A DNA stretch of 64,000 bases from Flagellimonas sediminis (lineage in GTDB: Bacteria; Bacteroidota; Bacteroidia; Flavobacteriales; Flavobacteriaceae), in contig NZ_JAAAMI010000003.1 in NCBI RefSeq assembly GCF_010500845.1, forward strand, positions 421,157 to 485,156, read 5' to 3'. Below the pieces are notes generated by a model, which was not told the DNA's origin, searched no databases, and saw nothing but the letters and a program-made list of their open reading frames with translations. This document shows, piece by piece, positions 33,651-42,354 of this stretch; within the stretch, counting starts at the first letter, position 1, and each line of letters opens with the position of its first letter. The translations under genes were made by a program, and so were the position numbers.

Positions 33651-34721
33651 ATGAGAACCATTACATTTTACTTAGCAGCGTTCATCTTATTGCTCGTTTC
33701 CCATCAAATTATGGGGCAAGAAGATTATGAAAAAGAGGTAAGGATCCTTAAAATAGAAAAAGAGCGCATCATCGAACAGGAAAAGGACGCCCTGAAATTT
33801 GAAGTCAGGGATATAAACAGGCGTTTGGAACGAGGTGATATTTCAGAAGCGGAGGCTAAAATCTTGAAAGAAGAAGTGGCCAAAAGAAGGGCCTTGAACA
33901 TCGAGAACCGAGTGGCCATTGTAGAAAACAAGATTGCCCTGCTCGAGCGGAATGAAGGGGAAATATTGACCTTGTCCGAGTTGGATACCTTGGAGAATGA
34001 CCACATCAATCTAGGTATTATGATCGATGGTAAACCGGCCATTATCTTCAATTCCAACCGTTGGAAAAGGGATGTGAAATACGATAGGCGTACCTATTCC
34101 GATTTTGTATTTGCGGTAGGGTTGAACAACGCAGTGATCGAAGGGCAATCCCTGAATGATTCGCCGTACAAAATTGGGGGTAGCCGGTTTTTTGAGATGG
34201 GCTGGCAATGGCGCACCAGGGTCTTTGATCGTTCCAACTGGCTGCGATTCCATTATGGGTTTTCCTTCCAGTTCAATGGATTAAAACCAGATGACAACCA
34301 GATCTTTGTTCAAAATGGCAATCAAACCACTTTACAGGAATTTGAATACGATTTGGACAAGGCAAAATTGCGTATGGACAACTTGGTGTTCCCTGTTCAT
34401 TTTGAATTTGGGCCATCAAAATTGAGAAAAACGGAACGCACCATCCGTTATTCCATTCATGACCAGTTCAGGGTAGGTTTCGGTGGATATGGTGGTTTCA
34501 ATCTGGGTACCCGTCAAAAGTTAAAATATACGGTGGATGGGGAGCACATTAAGGATAAACTCAAGCGTGATTACAATACCAGCGATTTGATATATGGGGT
34601 GAGTGGCTATATCGGTTTTGACGGGATACTCCTTTATATGAAATATGACCTGAATCCCATCTTTAAAGATGCCGACATCAAACAGAACAATATTTCCTTG
34701 GGCCTTCGGTTCGATATATAA
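33651..34721 (+). CDS. Outer-membrane protein with N-terminal coiled coil
   Basis: The 356-residue protein has a signal ending in SHQIMGQ, then a charged, strongly helical coiled coil (about 24-105, heptads of Glu, Arg, Leu and Ile). A C-terminal region of about 230 residues with beta-barrel features (aromatic belts, ending NNISLGLRFDI) follows. I do not recognise a named family; PorT-like barrels look similar in the C-terminal part. ATG 33651 is taken because it starts a perfect signal, while an in-frame GTG at 33624 would add an unlikely hydrophilic extension. It follows the sigma factor and the anti-sigma-like gene and probably belongs to the same regulatory unit. Confidence 0.75.
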   Translation: MRTITFYLAAFILLLVSHQIMGQEDYEKEVRILKIEKERIIEQEKDALKFEVRDINRRLERGDISEAEAKILKEEVAKRRALNIENRVAIVENKIALLERNEGEILTLSELDTLENDHINLGIMIDGKPAIIFNSNRWKRDVKYDRRTYSDFVFAVGLNNAVIEGQSLNDSPYKIGGSRFFEMGWQWRTRVFDRSNWLRFHYGFSFQFNGLKPDDNQIFVQNGNQTTLQEFEYDLDKAKLRMDNLVFPVHFEFGPSKLRKTERTIRYSIHDQFRVGFGGYGGFNLGTRQKLKYTVDGEHIKDKLKRDYNTSDLIYGVSGYIGFDGILLYMKYDLNPIFKDADIKQNNISLGLRFDI

Positions 34722-34738
34722 GAACCATATTCACAAAT

Positions 34739-34774
34739 AAAGGACACGGTTGGTTAACGCTGATCGTGTTCTTT
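34739..34774. terminator. Weak bidirectional terminator
   Basis: AAAGGACACGGT (34739-34750) and ATCGTGTTCTTT (34763-34774) make a 12-pair stem including two G-T pairs, with a 12-base loop. It lies between the converging outer-membrane protein gene and the zinc-ribbon gene. Confidence 0.5.
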
Positions 34775-35015
34775 AGTTGGTTAGGGCACGTTGCATCTCG
34801 GGAGTAAATTCCTCTTTGTAGAATACCCTCTTGCAATGGGAACATTCCGCATATTGCGCATTGTTGAGGGTAATGACGGGAATCCAGAACAAATGGGCAT
34901 AATTGGGTTGGGATACCACCGTTAAAGTACCCGTTTGTTGACAATAGGGGCAAGCAACATTTTGAAGGACCTTGGTTTCCTTTTTGCCAGGTCTGGTTCC
35001 GAAGAAAAGAATCAT
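34773..35015 (-). CDS. Small zinc-ribbon protein
   Basis: The 80-residue protein has two CxxC pairs (ACPYC and ECSHC) in a zinc-ribbon arrangement, separated by a hydrophobic strand-rich segment (NYAHLFWIPVITL). The conserved start MILFFGTRPGKKE is that of a small protein widespread in Flavobacteriaceae, of unknown function. ATG at 35015 is chosen. A TTG at 35042 is in frame but overlaps the promoter -7 box TAACTTTG (35047-35040), so it cannot be the start of that transcript. Confidence 0.8.
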   Translation of the reverse strand: MILFFGTRPGKKETKVLQNVACPYCQQTGTLTVVSQPNYAHLFWIPVITLNNAQYAECSHCKRVFYKEEFTPEMQRALTN

Positions 35016-35039
35016 TTGCTGATCTGGTTTGATATGGTA

Positions 35040-35047
35040 CAAAGTTA
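35040..35047 (-). promoter_or_regulatory. Candidate -7 element of the zinc-ribbon gene
   Basis: On the minus strand it reads TAACTTTG, an exact TAnnTTTG match, 24 bases before ATG 35015. A -33 TTG is not seen. It argues against translation from the overlapping TTG. Confidence 0.4.
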
Positions 35048-35125
35048 GGGTATTCTTATTTTAATGAATTTGGATTTACAGATTGATGCCATATAATTTT
35101 CTAAATTCGCACACAATTTGAACTG

Positions 35126-35755
35126 TTGAAACCCTACCATAGCTTGGAGAATTGGTTGTCCTGGATGGATGAGATCTCCGATAAGGATTATGTGGTCATT
35201 GACCATTTTTTTCGGGAAGAGCTTTATGCTGAAATCCGATCTTTTTTTCTTTCCAAGCTTCCCAATTTTAAGGAGGCCGGAATCGGTGTGGATGCAGAGA
35301 AACAGATCAATTCCAAGATCCGTGGCGATTTTACGTATTGGCTAGATCGAAAAAGGGATTCCAATCTTCAAAATTTTTGGGAATTGCTTGATGAGATTAT
35401 TCAAATGTTCAACCGTTATTGCTATTTGAGTCTATCCGGATACGAGTTCCATCTGGCGCATTACCCTTCCGGAGGTCATTACGATAAACATCTAGATCAA
35501 TTTGAAAACCGGAACAACAGAATGATTTCTGTAGTCATCTACCTAAATGAAGTTTGGCAGCCAGGGGATGGGGGCGAGCTTGAAATTTTTGAAAAGGATG
35601 GTTCCAGTTTTTTAGTGCAGCCATTGGCCATGCGCTGCGTAATGTTCAAAAGCGCAGAGGTGCCCCATGCAGTGCTGCAGGCCAACAAAAGCCGTTTTAG
35701 TTTAACGGGCTGGTTGTTGTACCAGCCATCTGCCTTAGGACAACTTTTTGGATAG
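35126..35755 (+). CDS. 2-oxoglutarate/Fe(II)-dependent oxygenase (prolyl-4-hydroxylase type)
   Basis: The 209-residue protein has the double-stranded beta-helix iron ligands H122-x-D124 and H181, and R190 (SRFSLTGW) for 2-oxoglutarate. HYPSGGHYDKHLDQF and GDGGELEIF are typical of the prolyl-4-hydroxylase superfamily. It is expected to hydroxylate a protein or small-molecule substrate, which is unknown. TTG 35126 gives a full-length protein; ATG 35165 is an alternative that removes 13 residues but no catalytic ones. It is preceded by the divergent zinc-ribbon gene. Confidence 0.88.
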   Translation: MKPYHSLENWLSWMDEISDKDYVVIDHFFREELYAEIRSFFLSKLPNFKEAGIGVDAEKQINSKIRGDFTYWLDRKRDSNLQNFWELLDEIIQMFNRYCYLSLSGYEFHLAHYPSGGHYDKHLDQFENRNNRMISVVIYLNEVWQPGDGGELEIFEKDGSSFLVQPLAMRCVMFKSAEVPHAVLQANKSRFSLTGWLLYQPSALGQLFG

Positions 35756-35761
35756 CCTTCC

Positions 35762-36064
35762 CTACTTCATGGGTATTTTTCGTATGAGTTCCTCGTTTTG
35801 GCTATGCTCCGCACTGTAGGACATGACTAGAGTGCCTTTGGTGCCGTCTTTGGCCATAATAGCGAACAATGTAACCTGATCTTCTGGGTCGGTCATGCCT
35901 TCAAAGCGATAAGTATCGATGATCATAAGTTCACCGGGCTGGTATTCCTTTTTGGAATACAGGGCCTTGATGTTGCTTTCTACGGCTTCGAAATCTTCGG
36001 CAAACCCTTCTTGGGTGAGGGTGTTTACTGCTTCGGATAGGGTGTCAAAATTATGTTTGTCCAT
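35762..36064 (-). CDS. Small conserved Bacteroidota protein (labelled PRPP synthetase-like)
   Basis: The 100-residue cytosolic protein has the pattern DTLSEAVNTLTQEGF, IIDTYRFEGMTDPEDQ and DGTKGTLVMSYS. This family is often labelled 'phosphoribosylpyrophosphate synthetase' in databases, but it is far too short and has no PRPP-binding motif, so that name should not be taken literally. The start overlaps the end of the upstream flavodoxin-like gene by 14 bases, so the two are translationally linked. Function unknown. Confidence 0.7.
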   Translation of the reverse strand: MDKHNFDTLSEAVNTLTQEGFAEDFEAVESNIKALYSKKEYQPGELMIIDTYRFEGMTDPEDQVTLFAIMAKDGTKGTLVMSYSAEHSQNEELIRKIPMK

Positions 36065-36602
36065 GAAATTTTGTTTTCAAAAGATTGGAGAATTGTGAAA
36101 CATGATCTTTCACCTTTTTCCAATCTGTATATTCGTAATCTTTGTTAATGTCGATTGGGCCAATGTCATTTTGCGCAATGGAACGCATCATTATCTTCTT
36201 AAGGTAATCATATTTTGTGAACTTTAATGCTCCTTCAATATGCCAAACGTTATCGGTGTGCCATCCAGTGTCCGTTAAAAACTGCTGTGTCAATTGATTG
36301 ACTTCTTGATGTTTCTCCTGTAAATTGGATACAATGGCCATACTTACTGAAAAAAAGCCAGCGACCCTTCTATTAAGTTCTTCAATATTATCATTCACGT
36401 ACCTTTTTATTAAAGGGTTGTAAGAATTGAAATGGATGGAACTTCCTATTAAAAGGGCATCAAAGGCGTTTGGTACCGGTGGGTGGTCGTTGGCATTGGC
36501 AAGGATGACCTCATGACTGTCTTTTTGAAGAAGATTTTCCATAAACCGCGCTATTTTACCGGTTTGCCCCTCCAATGAGCCATAAATGATTAAAATTTTC
36601 AT
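36051..36602 (-). CDS. Flavodoxin-domain protein, HemG-like
   Basis: The 183-residue protein starts with a flavodoxin FMN-phosphate loop (IIYGSLEGQTGKIA) and has GSSIHFNSY as the second FMN-binding loop. The C-terminal DYEYTDWKKVKDH resembles the matching segment of HemG, the menaquinone-dependent protoporphyrinogen IX dehydrogenase, and the length agrees (about 180). It could therefore oxidise protoporphyrinogen in heme synthesis. Other flavodoxin-like quinone reductases share the same fold, so this is a tentative assignment. No heme genes are adjacent. Confidence 0.68.
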   Translation of the reverse strand: MKILIIYGSLEGQTGKIARFMENLLQKDSHEVILANANDHPPVPNAFDALLIGSSIHFNSYNPLIKRYVNDNIEELNRRVAGFFSVSMAIVSNLQEKHQEVNQLTQQFLTDTGWHTDNVWHIEGALKFTKYDYLKKIMMRSIAQNDIGPIDINKDYEYTDWKKVKDHVSQFSNLLKTKFHGQT

Positions 36603-36688
36603 GTCTTTAGAATGATTTTTAAGATCCTAAAGGCACGTAATATTTGTTGTGATTCATATGATTAATGTCAGCTTACCGTGGGCCATTG

Positions 36689-38512
36689 TTAAAATTTGCC
36701 ACCTACAATGGGCAAGGTGAGTTCGGTACCATCCAGATCTACGGTAAGTTCGGTGCCCGGCTCTGGCCAAAGCGTAAATTCCTTGTCGCTGGAAAAAATC
36801 ATCAATCCGATCTGTTGTCCTTTGGGAATGATCTGATCGTCCGGCATTAGGTTGAATTCCAATTCATAAAACTTGTGAGGAACCAAAGGTTCACTTTCGG
36901 TAAGTGATTTATAGTTCTGCGGGTCGGCCCAACCACGGGTAATGATATTGTCCGTAATCTGAGTATTGCGACCGTCGTTCCAAGGTAAGGAAACCAACCA
37001 AACCGAAAGATTGGCGGCGGGTTTGCTGCTGGCCATTTTGATTTTAATCTTGGCTACACCGGAAATATGGACATCCTCCGATAAAATGGGGGTCACATAA
37101 AGCAATCGATGGTTGGTAGACTCTGCCTGGGCCAAACTGGAACCACTGAAAGAATAGTTGTCCACCAAAGTTTCAGTGCCTTGCTTGGAAGGTTTTTGAG
37201 TACTTAATTTTCCTTTTTCCGGGGCTCCTTTGGTTAGGTAAAAAGTAACATCGGATGCATCAGGGTTGGGATAATCTTTATAGGGAGTAGGATGGTCCTT
37301 GGTATCGTTTTCACGAACGATCCACGCTTTTGGGTCGTTTTCCACCCCATTTTCCACCCCGAACAAGTAATGGGTGAACCAGCGGTTCATCATGGAAATG
37401 GGAGGTGGTCCCCCGTGACCATTTTGGTGATAGTATATCTGGACAGGCAGTCCCATTTCCCTTGCCTTGTTATAAATGCGATAGCTGTGTTCGGGCATCA
37501 CGTTCCAATCGTTGAACCCGTGGGACATCAACAGAGCAGCTTTCATGGGTTTCATGTCGTTGAGGTAGTCCCTTCCGGCCCAAAAATCATTATAATCCCC
37601 AGTGATACGATCTTGCCCGTTTTTCATCTCCGTGTCGCGTACAGTTTGATTGCTCCAAGCCCTTTTGGATTCGTCCCCACTATGGATAAAATCGTAGAGC
37701 ACATCAATATCCTCTCCCAGATAACCACCCGGAGAACGCACCAATCCGTTGGAGCGGTAATAATGGTAGTACGAAGTATTCGGTGCCACAGGAATGATCG
37801 CTTCCAAGCCTTTTACTCCGGTTGTGGCCGCGGCAAGCGGTAAAGTCCCATTATAACTGGTACCTGTCATACCTACTTTGCCCATGGACCAAAATGCCTT
37901 TACTTCCTCGGCACCGGTTCGCTCCTTATATCCCTTGGCACGACCACATAACCAATCGATGACCGCTTTAGGTGCCAAGGATTCATTATCCCCTCCTACG
38001 GTTGGCGAGCCATCGGACAATCCGGTGCCTGGCGAAGAGGAGTGAACCACAATATAACCCCGAGGAACCCAGGTCTGGACTTGGGAATTGGAAATGATTG
38101 GGCGCTCCCCAATACGGGTAACTTCAGGATGTTGTCTTGGCCTCCCCAATTCGCCAAGTTCGTGTTTTACATCCCAAAATATTTCGGGATCCAAACCTGC
38201 AGTACCGGCATAATAAGGGCTGGACTCGTATACAATGGGAAGTTTAAGTCCATCTGTCTGGGTTTGCACAGGTCGGGTCACATCCACATGCATGCGATCC
38301 AGTTTGCCGTCTCCATCGGAGTCGAATTCGGTCTCCACCCAAAGATCTTCCCTGATCCAATTGTCCGGATTGGCAAAGGCTTCAACAACTTGCGCCTCAC
38401 CATCCTTAAAATAGGGTTCGGCTTTTTCGGCCATTTGTGCATAAACATTGACTACGGTGGCCAAAACGAAGGTGATCAAAATCGATATGTTCCTGAAATA
38501 ATTTTGGGTCAT
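36689..38512 (-). CDS. Xaa-Pro dipeptidyl-peptidase-like S15/CocE hydrolase
   Basis: The 607-residue exported enzyme (signal about 1-25, ending VNVYA) belongs to the S15/CocE alpha/beta hydrolases. The nucleophile is the serine in GMTGTSYNG; the acid and base are probably in SHGFNDWNV and QNGHGG. The N-terminal WVETEFDSDGDGKLDRM and the C-terminal jelly-roll region (about 400-600) are typical. It would release Xaa-Pro dipeptides or cleave esters in the periplasm; substrate not predictable. The gap to dnaG (38513-38675) shows only a weak TACCTTTA promoter-like box. Confidence 0.88.
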   Translation of the reverse strand: MTQNYFRNISILITFVLATVVNVYAQMAEKAEPYFKDGEAQVVEAFANPDNWIREDLWVETEFDSDGDGKLDRMHVDVTRPVQTQTDGLKLPIVYESSPYYAGTAGLDPEIFWDVKHELGELGRPRQHPEVTRIGERPIISNSQVQTWVPRGYIVVHSSSPGTGLSDGSPTVGGDNESLAPKAVIDWLCGRAKGYKERTGAEEVKAFWSMGKVGMTGTSYNGTLPLAAATTGVKGLEAIIPVAPNTSYYHYYRSNGLVRSPGGYLGEDIDVLYDFIHSGDESKRAWSNQTVRDTEMKNGQDRITGDYNDFWAGRDYLNDMKPMKAALLMSHGFNDWNVMPEHSYRIYNKAREMGLPVQIYYHQNGHGGPPPISMMNRWFTHYLFGVENGVENDPKAWIVRENDTKDHPTPYKDYPNPDASDVTFYLTKGAPEKGKLSTQKPSKQGTETLVDNYSFSGSSLAQAESTNHRLLYVTPILSEDVHISGVAKIKIKMASSKPAANLSVWLVSLPWNDGRNTQITDNIITRGWADPQNYKSLTESEPLVPHKFYELEFNLMPDDQIIPKGQQIGLMIFSSDKEFTLWPEPGTELTVDLDGTELTLPIVGGKF

Positions 38513-38675
38513 ATTCCTGCTGTTTTGCTCTTAACTTAGAGTACAGCGTTCAAAAGTGATCGCTGCTTGGATTTGTCAGCTCCTAAGTTACTAAATCTAG
38601 AAAGGGAAACTTGGTATTGGATTCCCCAAAACTTTGTTTTTATTTACCTTTAACAGCTAGTTTAACACATCGCAC

Positions 38676-40649
38676 TTGATTTCAAAGACCACCATAGACC
38701 AAGTTTATGAAGCCGCCAGGGTAGAGGAGGTGATCGGGGATTTTGTGCAATTGAAGAAATCCGGATCGAACTTTAAGGGCCTCAGTCCGTTTACCGATGA
38801 ACGCACCCCTAGTTTTATGGTGTCGCCCGTTAAACAGATTTGGAAGGATTTCAGTAGTGGTAAAGGTGGAAATGTGGTGGCTTTTTTAATGGAGCACGAA
38901 CATTTTACCTATCCCGAAGCCATAAGATATCTAGCTAAAAAATACAATATTGAGATAGACGAGATTGAGCAGACCAGTGAGGAAAAAGAGCAAGCAAACG
39001 AGAAGGAAAGCATGTATCTGGTCTCCGAATATGCACAAAAATATTTTGAAAAGACCTTGTGGGATACAGAACCCGGCAAGGCAATTGGATTGACCTATTT
39101 CAAGGAGCGTGGTTTTACCGATGAGACCATTAAAAAGTTCGGATTGGGCTATAGTTTGGATGAATGGGAAGCCTTTACCCAAACCGCACTTAATGAAGGA
39201 TATCAACTGGAATTTTTGGAGAAGACCGGTCTCACCATTGTCAAGGAACAAACCGCTGGGGACACTAAAAGGTTCGATAGGTTCAAAGGAAGGGTGATGT
39301 TCCCCATCCATTCCATGAGTGGAAGAGTGCTGGGCTTTGGCGGGCGTATATTGACCAACGATAAAAAAGCGGCCAAATATCTGAACTCTCCCGAAAATGA
39401 TATTTACCATAAGAGTAAGGTGCTTTATGGAATTTATTACGCCAAGCAGGCCATCGCCAAGGAGGACAACTGTTTTTTGGTGGAAGGGTATACGGATGTG
39501 ATCCAAATGGTACAACGCGGCGTGGAGAACGTGGTTGCTTCCAGTGGTACGGCGCTGACTCCCGAACAAATACGCTTGATCAATAGGCTCACTAAGAACA
39601 TAACGGTACTTTTTGATGGGGATGCGGCAGGTTTGCGTGCTTCCCTTCGTGGTATTGATTTGATTTTGGAGCAGGGCATGAATGTGAAGGTGTGTACCTT
39701 TCCTGAAGGAGAGGATCCCGATAGTTTTTCCAAGAGCAACACCTATGAAGACCTGGTCCTTTATTTAGAAGAGAATGCCAAGGATTTTATCCAGTTCAAA
39801 ACATCTTTATTGGTAAAGGAAGCAGCAAACGATCCTATTAAGCGCGCCGATACCATTCGGGATATTGTAAACAGTATCAGCAAAATACCGGACCGAATCC
39901 AAAAAGAGGTCTACATTCAGGAATGTGCCAAGATCATGCAGATTTCCGAAGAGGTACTGTACAATACCTTGGCGCAAATCAATAAGAAAGAGGTTAACGA
40001 GGCTTCCAAAAAAATAAGACAGGAGCAGAAGGTCTTTGAAGTGGTCAAGAATGACCCATTGGTGGAAAAGGTGGATGTGCAATATGAACTGGAGCGGAAA
40101 ATCATTGAAATGTTGCTCTTGTACGGGAACCAAAAACAGAAGTTTGAAGATTTGGTTTTGAAGGAAAATGAAGAAGGGGAGTTGGTTTTGGAACCCGAGA
40201 TTGTAGAGGCCAAGGTTTACGAGAAGGTGTATTTGGACCTTCAGGAAGATGAAATAGAGCTCAGCAATGAGCAGTTCAAATCCATTTATTACAAATTGAT
40301 AGAGAGCCTTAACGAAAAGGAAGATTTTTCAGTAAACACCTTTTTATCCGGATTGAACCAAGAAATGGTTTCCGAAGTTTCATCCATTTTGATGGAAGAA
40401 GAACAGTATGTGTTGCACGACTGGGAGCGAAGGGAAATCTATCCAAAGGAGAAACAGTTGGGAGTGGCACAGTTGGTAGGGGAAACCATACTTACCCTGC
40501 GCTGTAACCTCATTAAGAACAGAATCCGAAAATTGCAAGAAAAGACCCAGGATCAACATGATGACAATTCTGAGATTTTGGAAGAAATCATGAATTACCT
40601 ACAACTCAACAAATTGCTCAACGCCAAGTTGAACAGGGTCCTGTCATAA
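38676..40649 (+). CDS. dnaG: DNA primase with degenerate zinc-binding domain
   Basis: The 657-residue primase synthesises RNA primers at the fork. The TOPRIM catalytic motifs EGYTD and DGDAAG are intact, and the C-terminal helicase-binding region is present. The N-terminal CHC2 zinc domain keeps its fold signature (GLSPFTDERTPSF, then SSGKGGN), but the metal ligands are all changed: Cys to S37, His to T40, and the CxxC pair to D58 and S61. Zinc cannot bind in the usual way. The rest of the protein is undamaged and single copy here, so this is probably a lineage trait. TTG 38676 fits the family start ISKTTIDQV, with no suitable ATG nearby. Confidence 0.92.
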   Translation: MISKTTIDQVYEAARVEEVIGDFVQLKKSGSNFKGLSPFTDERTPSFMVSPVKQIWKDFSSGKGGNVVAFLMEHEHFTYPEAIRYLAKKYNIEIDEIEQTSEEKEQANEKESMYLVSEYAQKYFEKTLWDTEPGKAIGLTYFKERGFTDETIKKFGLGYSLDEWEAFTQTALNEGYQLEFLEKTGLTIVKEQTAGDTKRFDRFKGRVMFPIHSMSGRVLGFGGRILTNDKKAAKYLNSPENDIYHKSKVLYGIYYAKQAIAKEDNCFLVEGYTDVIQMVQRGVENVVASSGTALTPEQIRLINRLTKNITVLFDGDAAGLRASLRGIDLILEQGMNVKVCTFPEGEDPDSFSKSNTYEDLVLYLEENAKDFIQFKTSLLVKEAANDPIKRADTIRDIVNSISKIPDRIQKEVYIQECAKIMQISEEVLYNTLAQINKKEVNEASKKIRQEQKVFEVVKNDPLVEKVDVQYELERKIIEMLLLYGNQKQKFEDLVLKENEEGELVLEPEIVEAKVYEKVYLDLQEDEIELSNEQFKSIYYKLIESLNEKEDFSVNTFLSGLNQEMVSEVSSILMEEEQYVLHDWERREIYPKEKQLGVAQLVGETILTLRCNLIKNRIRKLQEKTQDQHDDNSEILEEIMNYLQLNKLLNAKLNRVLS

Positions 40650-40680
40650 AAAAATCCCTTTCAAAAACTATTGAAAGGGA
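40648..40680 (-). terminator. Terminator of the response-regulator gene
   Basis: TCCCTTTCAA and TTGAAAGGGA form a perfect ten-pair stem. On the minus strand it is followed by seven T, so it serves the response regulator, 30 bases after its stop, and overlaps the dnaG stop region. Confidence 0.82.
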
Positions 40681-40709
40681 CTTACTATAGTTGGTTTGGT
40701 TGGGTATAC

Positions 40710-41339
40710 TTAATAAAGTTCCAAAGCTTTGGCCTGCTGCAACAGGTCAACCAAGTTGTCCACGTTCAACTTCTTCATTAAACGGGCCTTATAGGTGCTT
40801 ACGGTTTTTTCGTTAAGGTTGAGCCCCTCGGCAACTTCTTTGTTTCGTTTACCGCTTGCCAAAAGTTTCAGTACCTCAACTTCTCGTGAAGAAAGTTTTC
40901 TGAAAAACCTTCGTGGTTTTTGGGTGCCTTCATCAAAGGCTAAGCGTTGTGCTAGTTCATTGGTAATGAACATGTTGCCTTCGCTCACTTTTCTTATTGC
41001 AGAAATAATGTAATCCAAATCAGCTGTCTTGGACAGATATCCATACGCTCCTGCACGAATGGTGCTCAAGGCGTATACATCTTCAGATTGACCGCTGTAC
41101 ATTAAGGTCCTGATGTCCGGATATTCCAATTTTATTTTTCGAAGGGTAGCAATTCCGTTGATTTCCGGAATGTCCATTTCCAAAATAATTACATCGGGGG
41201 AAACGTTTTTTAAAGCTTGAAAAAGCTCTGCGGTGGTAGATACATCTGCAATGATTTCAATATCAGGACTGGATTCAAGTACCTTTTTAATCCCCAACCT
41301 AACTACAGGATGGTTGTCTGCGATCAATACTTTTATCAT
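40710..41339 (-). CDS. LuxR/NarL-type response regulator with Glu at the phospho-acceptor site
   Basis: The 209-residue protein has a receiver domain (1-120) and a C-terminal LuxR helix-turn-helix (about 145-205; LSSREVEVLKLLASGKRNKEVA). In the receiver, D8-N9, S82 and K104 (YLSKTAD) are in place, but the residue at the phosphorylation position is E54 (VIILEMDIP) instead of Asp. Glutamate can mimic phospho-aspartate, so this regulator may be constitutively active or controlled in another way. No sensor kinase gene is adjacent. It is conserved in form and probably functional. Targets unknown. Confidence 0.9.
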   Translation of the reverse strand: MIKVLIADNHPVVRLGIKKVLESSPDIEIIADVSTTAELFQALKNVSPDVIILEMDIPEINGIATLRKIKLEYPDIRTLMYSGQSEDVYALSTIRAGAYGYLSKTADLDYIISAIRKVSEGNMFITNELAQRLAFDEGTQKPRRFFRKLSSREVEVLKLLASGKRNKEVAEGLNLNEKTVSTYKARLMKKLNVDNLVDLLQQAKALELY

Positions 41340-41440
41340 TCGCTTAAATAATTTATTCTTGTTTGGTTAGTGTTGTGCAACTTACGCGACATAGCAGGCA
41401 AGATAACACTTTGCTGCCGTAAAACTGTAATTTTTTTCTT

Positions 41441-41468
41441 AAAACCATAGTTTTTCTATGGTTTTTTT
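41441..41468 (-). terminator. Hairpin terminator downstream of nadE
   Basis: AAAACCATAG (41441-41450) pairs perfectly with CTATGGTTTT (41456-41465). It lies about 30 bases after the nadE stop on the minus strand. The T run on the nadE side is only four long; the T run is longer on the plus strand. Confidence 0.6.
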
Positions 41469-41499
41469 CGTTTTAAACTGGGGTTTTATGGTTGAAAGG

Positions 41500-42288
41500 C
41501 TATTTTAGACTCTTCGGAATCTCACAAATAGGGATAGGAACCATCTTATGTTTGTTTGCAGTATTGTACCTTTTAAAGATGGCGAATACTTCCTGTTGCC
41601 TGCCAGAAAAGTCCTCAATAGTCTTTCCTCTGTTGTCCATTTCCATGGCCCATTCCAATTCTGGGTAAGTGGCCCCGATCTGGTCCTCGTCCGTTCTGCT
41701 GTCTCCCCAAAGGCCATCTGTGGGTGGAGCCTCCATAATATCCTGATTAATCCCAAGGACTCGCCCCAATTCATAGACTTCTGTCTTCACCAGGTCAGCA
41801 ATTGGGCTTAAATCTACTCCGCCATCTCCATATTTAGTGTAAAACCCAATTCCGAAGTCTTCTACTTTATTACCTGTACCCGCTACCAAGTATCCTTTAA
41901 GGGCGGCAAAGTAATAAAGCGTGGTCATACGAAGTCTAGCTCGGGTATTGGCGAGGGACATATGACGTTCCTCCTCTGTGCTAGTTTTTGGGAATGCAGC
42001 TACCAAACTATCAAAAACAGGGGAGAGGTCAACAGGTTGTCTTGATACGTTGGGAAAATTGGCCATAAGCCAGTCAATATGTTTATCGGCCCTTGTAACT
42101 TGGTTTTTCCCTTGGTGTATGGGCATTTCCAAACATAAAAGGTCCATTCCTGTTTTGGCACAGAGTGTTGAGGTTACCGCAGAATCGATTCCGCCGGAAA
42201 CCCCGATAACAAACCCATTGCATTTCGCTCGGGTTGCATAGTCTTTTAGCCAGTCCACAATGTGTTCTATTACCTTTTCTGTTTGCAT
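41500..42288 (-). CDS. nadE: NAD+ synthase, ammonia-dependent
   Basis: The 262-residue protein has the ATP pyrophosphatase P-loop SGGIDS, with GTGNKVED and the metal/adenylation region KYGDGGVDLSPIADL. It completes NAD synthesis by amidating nicotinic acid adenine dinucleotide. There is no N-terminal glutaminase domain, so it should use free ammonia. The neighbouring divergent gene is gldB. This nadE-gldB-gldC order recurs in gliding flavobacteria. Confidence 0.94.
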   Translation of the reverse strand: MQTEKVIEHIVDWLKDYATRAKCNGFVIGVSGGIDSAVTSTLCAKTGMDLLCLEMPIHQGKNQVTRADKHIDWLMANFPNVSRQPVDLSPVFDSLVAAFPKTSTEEERHMSLANTRARLRMTTLYYFAALKGYLVAGTGNKVEDFGIGFYTKYGDGGVDLSPIADLVKTEVYELGRVLGINQDIMEAPPTDGLWGDSRTDEDQIGATYPELEWAMEMDNRGKTIEDFSGRQQEVFAIFKRYNTANKHKMVPIPICEIPKSLK

Positions 42289-42313
42289 ATCTTCTAAATT
42301 AGATTCTATAAAT

Positions 42314-42321
42314 TACCTTTG
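42314..42321 (+). promoter_or_regulatory. Candidate -7 element of gldB
   Basis: TACCTTTG matches TAnnTTTG exactly and lies 33 bases before ATG 42355. It overlaps a GTG at 42319 that would otherwise be a possible start, so it supports the ATG. A -33 TTG is not at the right distance. Confidence 0.42.
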
Positions 42322-42354
42322 TGCCCTGTAAATTTAAATGCTGTGCCCTTAAAA

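Noticed and set aside
35762..36064. Phosphoribosylpyrophosphate synthetase
   Set aside because: The family carries this label in databases, but the 100-residue protein has no PRPP-binding loop and is a third of the normal length.
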